From Methylococcaceae bacterium (GTDB taxonomy: Bacteria > Pseudomonadota > Gammaproteobacteria > Methylococcales > Methylomonadaceae), in the NCBI GenBank assembly GCA_003542275.1, contig DPKY01000210.1, positions 1 to 5,926 of the forward strand: a stretch of DNA of 5,926 nt, given 5' to 3'. Below are positions 1-5,827 of this stretch, piece by piece. Position 1 is the stretch's first letter, and each line of letters starts with the position of its first letter. Below the pieces are notes generated by a model that did no database searches, was not told where the DNA came from, and saw only the letters and a list, made by a program, of their open reading frames with translations. The translations under genes and the position numbers were made by a program.

Positions 1-1127
1 CCTTCGCGCAGCATTTGCCTCAAATTAGCGTTGACGCGTCTGCAAATCAATTTGAATCAAAAAACACCTTTTCTCGTGACCTTATCTCGCCTAAAGTGAG
101 TGTGAATGTGTGGGCAGGGGGCAAAATTGAATCGGGTATCGAAAAGGCCGAAGATTTAGCGCAATCCGCAGAGAGTCTACTTGTTAATACGCAAGATGAA
201 ATTGTCATTTTGTCTGCTGAGGCGTATTTACAATGGGCCAAAGCCAAAGCCTTGCAAAAATTAGCTACCGAAAACTTGGCCATTCATCAAACGCTCTATG
301 ACAGTATTCAAAAAATTGTTGAACTCGATCCAGGGCGAAAAATCGATTTAGTTCAAGCACAAGTGCGTCTTGATGGTGCCAAAATTGCGTTGACGTCGCG
401 CAGTGCTGAAGTAAAACAAAGTGCGAAACATCTGCAACGCTTTTGGCCAGAGCGACTCTCAGACGAGCCAGACGGCGTTGATGCGTTTAGAGGTGTGTTG
501 CCTAGCAGTTTAGAAGAAGCCTTTGACATCATAGAACAACAACATCCCGCGCTCGCCAGCGCTCGATCCAATTTAGACGCCGCACAGGCCAACTTAAACA
601 TCGCACAAAGCCAATACCAGCCGCAAATCAATTTTAGCGTGAATCGTCAATACAACGCTGATTCGCGTGCTACTGAGTTTATGGGGCAAGCCACAGCAAG
701 TCTACCGCTTTATACCGGCGGCGCCATTGATGCGTCGGTAGGCAAAGCGCACGCCGATTTTTTAGCGGCTAAAGCTAAATTAGAAGACACGCGGCGCATC
801 TTAAGAGAGAAAATTTCTGTGTTTTGGGAAGATCTGCACGTCACCAAACAACGCGCAGAAATTGGTAAAAAACAAAGCGAGATGGCCGGCAACGTTGTCA
901 CTGGATACAAATTACAATTTGAACTGGCCAAGCGTTCGCTGCTGGATTTATTGAACGTCCAAAATGATCAATTTAACTATCGCAGCAATACGGTCAGCAA
1001 CGAATATGACTACCGTATCGCACGTTTTCATTTATCTGGCGCATTAGGGCAACTTAGTCGCGTGTACGGCGGACGAGAAATTCAGCCTGACACCGTTGCA
1101 CCAGCTTGGCTGCCTTGGAGCAGATAA
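1..1127 (+). CDS. TolC-family outer membrane channel of a type I secretion system (LapE/AggA-like), 5' end missing
   Basis: This is the outer-membrane and periplasmic tunnel of a T1SS, which joins the adaptor and ABC exporter encoded next to it. The frame is open from position 3 to the TAA at 1125-1127 (374 codons). The TTG at 15 is not a real start, because reading continues in frame through F-A-Q-H before LPQISV, the usual end of the first long helix in this family. The signal peptide and roughly the first 60-70 residues are therefore off the left edge. Both outer-membrane efflux repeats can be seen. The first contains PGRKIDLVQAQVRL (about 330-371), a LapE/AggA-like stretch. The second starts near 498 (LPSSLEEAFDIIEQQHPAL), has the strand segment LPLYTGGAIDASV (about 702-740) and ends with a helix containing LLDLLNVQND (about 939-968). 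Gene order matches lapE-lapB-lapC. The family is clear; the LapE orthologue call is inferred from context. Confidence 0.93.
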   Translation, partial: FAQHLPQISVDASANQFESKNTFSRDLISPKVSVNVWAGGKIESGIEKAEDLAQSAESLLVNTQDEIVILSAEAYLQWAKAKALQKLATENLAIHQTLYDSIQKIVELDPGRKIDLVQAQVRLDGAKIALTSRSAEVKQSAKHLQRFWPERLSDEPDGVDAFRGVLPSSLEEAFDIIEQQHPALASARSNLDAAQANLNIAQSQYQPQINFSVNRQYNADSRATEFMGQATASLPLYTGGAIDASVGKAHADFLAAKAKLEDTRRILREKISVFWEDLHVTKQRAEIGKKQSEMAGNVVTGYKLQFELAKRSLLDLLNVQNDQFNYRSNTVSNEYDYRIARFHLSGALGQLSRVYGGREIQPDTVAPAWLPWSR

Positions 1128-1168
1128 GACTGATTTTTCTGCTTTCCTTGCCTCAATCCCGATATCTT

Positions 1169-1174
1169 AAGAGA
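1169..1174 (+). promoter_or_regulatory. Ribosome binding site for the ABC exporter gene
   Basis: AAGAGA lies 8 bases before the ATG at 1183 and is the only purine-rich Shine-Dalgarno-like stretch there, supporting that start. The 55-base gap between the channel gene and this ATG (1128-1182) has no hairpin followed by a T run and no convincing promoter, so co-transcription with the channel gene is likely. Confidence 0.6.
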
Positions 1175-1182
1175 ATTGCATC

Positions 1183-3351
1183 ATGACAAAACAAGCGGTC
1201 AATGACCCAACACGGCCCCTCGTCAACGACGACCCACTCATTGTTTGTTTTAGTTTACTGGCGTCGCTGCATGAGCGGCAAATTAGCGCCGCTGCACTGG
1301 CGCATGGGTTTGCGTGTGATGAACACGGGCGAGTCAATCGCAGTGAGGTGGCGGAAATAGGGCGGCGACATGGCTTTATGGCTTCGTGGTTCACTTGTCA
1401 ACCTTCAAAAATACACACGGTGGCGCTACCGGCTATTGTGAATCTCAAAGACGGCAGAGCATTTGTTTTGCTGGCAAAAGCAAGCGGTCAAGCGCGTCTT
1501 TTGATGCCCGAAACGGGCATGGGCGAGTGTCGCATGAGCCTTGCAGAATTAGATAAATTAGCCGATGAAGAAGTGCTACTCATTAAACCGCTCATTCAAG
1601 GCAATGCCCGCACGCTTGTTCCGATGGGACCTTCTCCGCTTAATTGGTTTTGGGGAACCCTTTGGCGATTCAAAGGCTTTTATATTGAATCGATGCTGGC
1701 AACAGTCGTGGCAAATCTTCTCACGCTCGCTTCTGTTTTTTTCTCCATGAATGTCTATGATCGCGTTATTCCAACAGAGGCATATCATACGTTGTGGACA
1801 CTGGCAATTGGCACATCTGCGGCGATTTTAATGGAGTTTTTTCTTCGCTGGATGAAAGCTCGCCTCATTGATATTGGCGGTAAACGGGCAGACCTTGCGA
1901 TTAGCTCTACGTTGTTTCGTGAAATGATGACCATCAGTCTTGAACATCGCCCCGCATCGGTAGGTTCTTTTACCAATGCCATGCGCGACTTTGATCAGCT
2001 GCGTGATTTTATTTCATCGAGTACGATGGTGACGCTAACAGATTTGCCTTTTGCCTTTTTGTTTATTGTCATCATTTTTCTCATTTCAGGGCCGCTGGCT
2101 TTTGTGACGGCCGTCGCTGTGCCGGTCATTATTCTTTTAGGGGCGCTCGCGCAGATTCCGCTCAGCCGTTATATGTCTGAGAATATGAAAGAAGCCGCTG
2201 AGCGTCAAAGCGTGCTTGTCGAATCATTGGTGAACTTAGAAACGGTCAAAGCCAACAATGCCGAGCATTTCTTGCAAGGACGCTGGGATGAAGCACATAT
2301 ACTGGGCTCGGAAACGTATCAGAAAATTCGCAATCTCACTAATTTAATGACGGGCGCGATGGCCAGTATTGGGCAGATAGTCAATGTTGCCATGATTGTG
2401 TGGGGCGTGTATTTAATTCACGCTAATACTATGACGCAAGGGGCGTTAATTGCGTCGGTCATTTTAGCAGGCCGCGTAATTGGGCCTCTGGGTAGCGTGA
2501 TGGGGCTTGCCGTGCGTTATCAGCACGCCAAAATGTCATTGAAAACCCTTGATGGTCTTGTGAAGCGTCCTCGTGATCGGACAACAGGACGAAATTATTT
2601 ATCCCCTAATTCGGTCGTGGGAGCATTGCGAGCGGAAAAACTGCAATTTGCTTATCCTGGTGAGCTTAAAATTCCTGTCGTGAATACGTTGTCTTTTAGC
2701 TTGCAGGCGGGTGAAAAACTCGCGTTACTGGGCCGTGTTGGCAGTGGTAAATCCACTTTGCAACGTCTTATTGCGGGCTTTTATGCGCCAGAATCAGGCG
2801 CCGTATACCTTGATGATATTGATATTAAACAAATAGACCCTGCGGTATTGCGCCGTCATATTGGATACTTAGGGCAAGAAACACAATTATTTTTTGGGTC
2901 GTTGCGGGAAAATTTGGTGCTGGGCGATGCGTGGATCAGTGATCAGCATATTTTAAATGTGTTGCAATGCCTTGATTTGCATCATTTAGTAAATCAACAC
3001 CCCCGTGGACTCGATATGATGCTATCGGAATCGGGGGGCGGTCTTTCGGGTGGTCAGCGTCAGTTGATTGCGCTGGCTAGGCTCATGCTTCGCTCACCGC
3101 GTGTTGTGCTATTAGATGAGCCAACGTCAGCAATGGATCCTAATACGGAAACGCGCGTCATTCAAGTCTTGGCGCAGTGGCTTAGCGATAAGTCATTGAT
3201 TTTAGTCACTCATCGTACGCAACTGCTTGAATTAGTTGATAATATAGGCGTGGTAGATCGTGGAAGTATGGTGGCATTAGGAGATAAAGCGTCCATGCTC
3301 ACTAAATTATCAACAGGCATTTCTGTTGCGAATCAAGAAGGAGCAAAGTAG
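1183..3351 (+). CDS. lapB: Type I secretion ABC transporter/permease, LapB/LssB type, with degenerate C39-like domain
   Basis: This is the inner-membrane exporter of the T1SS, which uses ATP hydrolysis to push an unfolded protein substrate through the adaptor and outer-membrane channel. It has 722 residues, the usual family length. Residues about 15-137 form a C39-like domain. Aligned by eye with HlyB, the catalytic Cys, His and Asp positions are Pro18, Ala93 and Pro109, so it should bind substrate rather than cleave it. The membrane domain spans about 150-445 with helices near 165-188, 203-223, 283-302, 304-325, 388-412 and 418-437, and the family stretch MNVYDRVIP (189-197). The nucleotide-binding domain (about 480-712) is complete: Walker A GRVGSGKST 517-525, Q-loop Gln565, signature LSGGQRQ 621-627, Walker B VVLLDE 641-646 with catalytic Glu646, D-loop SAMD 649-652 and H-loop His677. 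Sequence resembles Pseudomonas LapB and Legionella LssB, which suggests a large RTX adhesin as cargo. That cargo is inferred. Confidence 0.96.
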   Translation: MTKQAVNDPTRPLVNDDPLIVCFSLLASLHERQISAAALAHGFACDEHGRVNRSEVAEIGRRHGFMASWFTCQPSKIHTVALPAIVNLKDGRAFVLLAKASGQARLLMPETGMGECRMSLAELDKLADEEVLLIKPLIQGNARTLVPMGPSPLNWFWGTLWRFKGFYIESMLATVVANLLTLASVFFSMNVYDRVIPTEAYHTLWTLAIGTSAAILMEFFLRWMKARLIDIGGKRADLAISSTLFREMMTISLEHRPASVGSFTNAMRDFDQLRDFISSSTMVTLTDLPFAFLFIVIIFLISGPLAFVTAVAVPVIILLGALAQIPLSRYMSENMKEAAERQSVLVESLVNLETVKANNAEHFLQGRWDEAHILGSETYQKIRNLTNLMTGAMASIGQIVNVAMIVWGVYLIHANTMTQGALIASVILAGRVIGPLGSVMGLAVRYQHAKMSLKTLDGLVKRPRDRTTGRNYLSPNSVVGALRAEKLQFAYPGELKIPVVNTLSFSLQAGEKLALLGRVGSGKSTLQRLIAGFYAPESGAVYLDDIDIKQIDPAVLRRHIGYLGQETQLFFGSLRENLVLGDAWISDQHILNVLQCLDLHHLVNQHPRGLDMMLSESGGGLSGGQRQLIALARLMLRSPRVVLLDEPTSAMDPNTETRVIQVLAQWLSDKSLILVTHRTQLLELVDNIGVVDRGSMVALGDKASMLTKLSTGISVANQEGAK
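1191..1202 (+). repeat. Uptake-signal-like word ACAAGCGGTCAA, copy 1
   Basis: It lies in codons 3-7 of the exporter gene. ACAAGCGGT equals the core described for Actinobacillus-type DNA uptake sequences. The 11-base word CAAGCGGTCAA recurs at 1481-1491, and the 9-base core recurs at 5101-5109. The AT-rich flanks typical of true uptake sequences are not seen here, so function is doubtful. Confidence 0.3.
1481..1491 (+). repeat. Uptake-signal-like word CAAGCGGTCAA, copy 2
   Basis: This is an exact 11-base match to 1192-1202, in a different codon context (Ala-Ser-Gly-Gln rather than Gln-Ala-Val-Asn), so shared protein sequence does not explain it. The preceding base is G, giving GCAAGCGGT rather than the exact core. 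Confidence 0.3.
3336..3343 (+). promoter_or_regulatory. Strong ribosome binding site deciding the GTG start of the adaptor gene
   Basis: AGAAGGAG sits inside the last codons of the exporter gene, 7 bases before the GTG at 3351. It favours GTG over the next in-frame ATG (codon 12, 3384), which lies too far downstream of it. The exporter stop and adaptor start share one base (TAGTG, 3349-3353), a layout typical of translational coupling. Confidence 0.8.
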
Positions 3352-4538
3352 TGGCTTTACATACACATCATTATGGCGATGATATGCAATATGCAGGTCG
3401 AGGCCTACTTTACACTGTCATTTTTACGGTCATCGCGGCATTTGTTTGGGCCTATTATTTTGATTTAGACGAAATTACTAAGGGACAAGGTAAGGTCATC
3501 TCCTCAAGTCGAGAGCAAGTCATTCAAGCACGCGACATGGGCACGATTGTTGAGATTGCTGTTGATGAAGGTCAAGAAGTGAAGCGCGATGAAGTGCTGG
3601 TGAAAATTGACCCTACTCGCATGGAGGCCGGCTACAACGAAGTGCATGAGAAGTGGGTGGCGTTGGTGGCTGTTGAGGCGCGATTAAAAGCGGAGTCATT
3701 GGGCATTGGCCTGTCGTTTCCTAGCAGCATTAAAAATGAACGCGCTGTGATTGCAAGAGAAACGGAAATTTATCATTCTCGCCTAAAAGCCATGCAAGAT
3801 GCTGTGGCAATTTTAAATCGCTCGCTTGATTTAGTGCGAAAAGAGCTTGCCATGACCGAGCCTATGGTAGCACAAGGCGTCGTGTCAAATGTTGAACTCT
3901 TTAGATTGCGTCGCCAAGAATCGGAATTGCAAAATCAATTATCAGATAGACAAAATCGTTTTAGAACCGAAGCGGCCAATGAATTAACCCGTGTGTCCTC
4001 TGAGCTCGCGCAAACGCATCAAAATTCGATTGCACGGCGTGATGCAATGGTGCAAACGGTGATTAAATCACCGATGGCTGGCGTGGTTAAAAACATTCGT
4101 ACAACCACCATTGGCGCGGTAGTACAAGCTGGGCAAGACATCATGGAGATTGTCCCAGTGGGTGAAGAGTTACTCGTTGAAGCGTTTATTAAACCCGCCG
4201 ATATTGGTTTTGTTCACATCGGTCAACGCGCGATGGTGAAATTTTCCGCGTATGATTTCAGCAAATTTGGGGGCATTGAAGGTGTGCTTGTACACGTGAG
4301 CCCTGATACGCTAAAAGATGAGCGTCAACAAAAACCGGGGAATCCCGTTACGCTTGACGAAGGGCATTATCGCGTGATTGTCAAATTAGATAAAAGTGAC
4401 ATTGCTTATCACGGTAAAAATATGCCTATTATGCCTGGTATGGTCAATACAATCGATATTCGCACGGGACATAAAACCGTTTTAGAATACATATTAAGAC
4501 CACTGCAACGTGTTTCTGAAGCGTTGACAGAAAAATAA
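3351..4538 (+). CDS. lapC: HlyD-family periplasmic adaptor (membrane fusion protein) of the type I secretion system, LapC-like
   Basis: This adaptor bridges the inner-membrane ABC exporter and the TolC-type channel across the periplasm. It has a short cytoplasmic N-terminus (about 1-17), one membrane anchor (about 18-37), a first half of the barrel-sandwich/lipoyl domain (about 54-88), a coiled-coil hairpin (about 92-235) containing MTEPMVAQGVVSNVELFRLRRQ-like text at 168-189, the returning lipoyl half (about 238-268, SPMAGVVKNI), and a C-terminal beta domain. The end PGMVNTIDIRTGHKTVLEYILRPL (362-385) is the HlyD/LapC C-terminal signature. The GTG start is backed by a strong Shine-Dalgarno, and the gene overlaps the exporter gene by one base. 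At 395 residues it is shorter than typical HlyD/LapC proteins (about 450-480 from memory), and the shortfall appears to lie mainly in the coiled-coil hairpin. The family call is firm; LapC orthology rests on gene order and resemblance. Confidence 0.95.
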   Translation: MALHTHHYGDDMQYAGRGLLYTVIFTVIAAFVWAYYFDLDEITKGQGKVISSSREQVIQARDMGTIVEIAVDEGQEVKRDEVLVKIDPTRMEAGYNEVHEKWVALVAVEARLKAESLGIGLSFPSSIKNERAVIARETEIYHSRLKAMQDAVAILNRSLDLVRKELAMTEPMVAQGVVSNVELFRLRRQESELQNQLSDRQNRFRTEAANELTRVSSELAQTHQNSIARRDAMVQTVIKSPMAGVVKNIRTTTIGAVVQAGQDIMEIVPVGEELLVEAFIKPADIGFVHIGQRAMVKFSAYDFSKFGGIEGVLVHVSPDTLKDERQQKPGNPVTLDEGHYRVIVKLDKSDIAYHGKNMPIMPGMVNTIDIRTGHKTVLEYILRPLQRVSEALTEK

Positions 4539-4548
4539 TAGAGCTTTG

Positions 4549-5190
4549 TCACAAGGATTTATTGCTAAATACCTGAGCGTTTTCATCTTGTACGTCCCAA
4601 ATAAGGCGAGGATCAAAACTTTTTGCAGCAAACATTGTCAAAATGACAACGGCAGCAAAAGCCGTCGAAGCCGTACCGGCAATGACTTGCGCGACACCGC
4701 CTAAATTGACGAGTGAAACTAAAATTGAAATCATGAAAATGTCGAGCATTGACCAGCGCCCCACAAGGGCGATAATGCGATATGTTTTGGTCCAATGTGT
4801 TGCGTTGACTTGCCAGCGATAATGTACACAAAGCAAAAGCAAGCTCAGGCCAATCAGTTTGAGGAGTGGCACCAAAATGCTCGCCACCAAAACGAGAAGC
4901 GCAATGGGTAGCATATCACTGTGAATAAGGGAAATGATGCCGCCGATAATGGTATGTGGCTCACCAATGCCAAAACGCGTAAAAGTCATGATAGGGAATA
5001 AATTAGCAGGAAGGTAGAGCGCGTAGCTGCTAATGAGTAGCGCGAGTGTGCGTTGAAAACTTTGTGGCAGACGTGCGTGCAGCTGTTTTCCACAACGTGT
5101 ACAAGCGGTGTTTTCCTGTGTTTTGAGCGTTAATTTACCACAATCGTGGCAACGAATAATGCCTTGTGAGAGTGCTGTTTTATTGGCCAT
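4549..5190 (-). CDS. pqiA: PqiA-family inner-membrane protein, single module equivalent to the C-terminal half of PqiA/LetA
   Basis: It has 213 residues: a zinc ribbon with Cys14, Cys17, Cys30 and Cys33, then about four membrane helices (near 47-68, 93-121, 146-164 and 168-189). Family motifs are PANLFPIM (61-68), GRWSMLD (144-150) and SFDPRLIWD (191-199). The last two match the C-terminal half of E. coli PqiA (GRWSMID, TFDPRLSWD), so this is the second half of a split two-module protein. PqiA/LetA proteins work with MCE proteins (PqiB/LetB) in lipid movement between inner and outer membranes. The start ATG (5190-5188) overlaps the end of the upstream gene by 11 bases and has no clear Shine-Dalgarno, so translation is probably coupled. 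It is last on its strand, and its stop lies 10 bases from the stop of the convergent adaptor gene. No pqiB follows. Confidence 0.9.
   Translation of the reverse strand: MANKTALSQGIIRCHDCGKLTLKTQENTACTRCGKQLHARLPQSFQRTLALLISSYALYLPANLFPIMTFTRFGIGEPHTIIGGIISLIHSDMLPIALLVLVASILVPLLKLIGLSLLLLCVHYRWQVNATHWTKTYRIIALVGRWSMLDIFMISILVSLVNLGGVAQVIAGTASTAFAAVVILTMFAAKSFDPRLIWDVQDENAQVFSNKSL
5101..5109 (+). repeat. Uptake-signal-like word ACAAGCGGT, copy 3
   Basis: This is a second exact copy of the 9-base core, on the plus strand within the downstream PqiA gene, where it is antisense to coding and overlaps the Cys30 region of the zinc ribbon. It lacks the CAA extension seen in the other two copies. Confidence 0.3.
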
Positions 5191-5827
5191 GATGCGCGTT
5201 TTGTTTGCGTTGTTTTTTTAGGTGAAGTTGTTCAATTTTTTGCCAAAATAATGTGCTATCAAAATGGCTCGAGAGTGTCACTGACACAAGCAGTAACAAG
5301 ATAAACGCACTCAAGCCTAACCCAAATTTGAGTTCTGACATAGACGATAATTTCACGCAGGCCACAATAATGCCCATCAAATAAACTTCAAGCATCGCCC
5401 ATTCTTCAATAGCGTGCAATAAACGCAAGCCAATCATTAAATAACGGTGGAAGCGATTAAAATACAAATGCGCACTGATAACAAAGGCTAACAAAATACT
5501 TAAAATGGGAAACAGCATACTTGCTAAAAAAACAACGATAGCTACCGCCCACATACCTTCATTAAAAAGGGTGAGGACGCCTCCCCATAATGTGCCTTCT
5601 TGCGTATTACCTAATACCTTGATGCTCATGATGGGTAGCATATTAGCGGGAATCATTAAAAAAAGGCCTGTTAATGACAACACCAATGTGTACAAAATAC
5701 TGTCATTTTGCGGCTTTCGCAGCAAATAGTGGCAACGTGGGCAATGCGCCGTTTCACCTTTTTTAAACATCACTTGTCTTAAAAGCAGGTCGCACTCTGG
5801 GCAAGCAAGATAATTTGAAATAGTCAT
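5180..5827 (-). CDS. pqiA: PqiA-family inner-membrane protein, single module equivalent to the N-terminal half of PqiA/LetA
   Basis: It has 215 residues. A zinc ribbon close to the N-terminus uses Cys9, Cys12 (CPEC) and Cys29, Cys32 (CPRC). About four membrane helices follow (near 44-68, 92-118, 142-160 and 167-187), with the motif IPANMLPIM (59-67) and EEWAMLEVYLMG (141-152), the counterpart of the TWGMAEIFLAG segment in the first half of E. coli PqiA. The tail is basic (HLKKQRK, 202-208). The ATG at 5827 is the only reasonable start: an in-frame stop lies 15 bases upstream at 5842-5840, and the zinc ribbon begins 9 residues in, as in E. coli PqiA. No strong Shine-Dalgarno is visible. It is the first gene of a two-gene unit with the following PqiA module and probably forms a heterodimer-like equivalent of the one-chain protein; that pairing is inferred. 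Its role is presumably inner-membrane lipid handling with an MCE partner encoded elsewhere. Confidence 0.9.
   Translation of the reverse strand: MTISNYLACPECDLLLRQVMFKKGETAHCPRCHYLLRKPQNDSILYTLVLSLTGLFLMIPANMLPIMSIKVLGNTQEGTLWGGVLTLFNEGMWAVAIVVFLASMLFPILSILLAFVISAHLYFNRFHRYLMIGLRLLHAIEEWAMLEVYLMGIIVACVKLSSMSELKFGLGLSAFILLLLVSVTLSSHFDSTLFWQKIEQLHLKKQRKQNAHHGQ
5213..5219 (-). other. A7 homopolymer at the junction of the two PqiA genes
   Basis: On the coding strand the end of the first module reads CTA AAA AAA CAA. The second module is in the +1 frame. Its frame is open from this tract down to its ATG and is blocked only by a TAA (5220-5218) that overlaps the start of the tract. Loss of one A, or a +1 slip here, would give one continuous two-module PqiA-like chain. 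I see the geometry directly; whether slippage occurs is unknown. Confidence 0.6.

Noticed and set aside
15..17. TTG as the start of the TolC-family gene
   Set aside because: The frame stays open to the left edge through residues that fit the family, and a start here would remove the signal peptide and first helix. The gene is cut by the window edge.
47..1394. Several minus-strand open frames of 70-92 codons within and around the channel gene
   Set aside because: They are shadows of the plus-strand genes, with no recognisable domains, no ribosome binding sites and compositions typical of antisense frames.
1565..1982. Small frames on both strands inside the exporter gene
   Set aside because: They lie entirely within a well-conserved domain-encoding region and have no protein family features of their own.
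28..4809. The 8-mer GCGTTGAC at 28, 387, 4521 and 4802
   Set aside because: The copies sit in different frames and strands without shared flanks or spacing. The word was picked after the fact and contains common codons, so coincidence is the simplest reading.
4613..4831. A 72-codon minus-strand frame inside the downstream PqiA gene
   Set aside because: It is an out-of-frame overlap of a gene whose motifs are clear in the other frame.
5206..5222. Classic -1 ribosomal frameshift at the A7 tract
   Set aside because: The second PqiA module lies in the +1 frame, so a -1 shift would not enter it.
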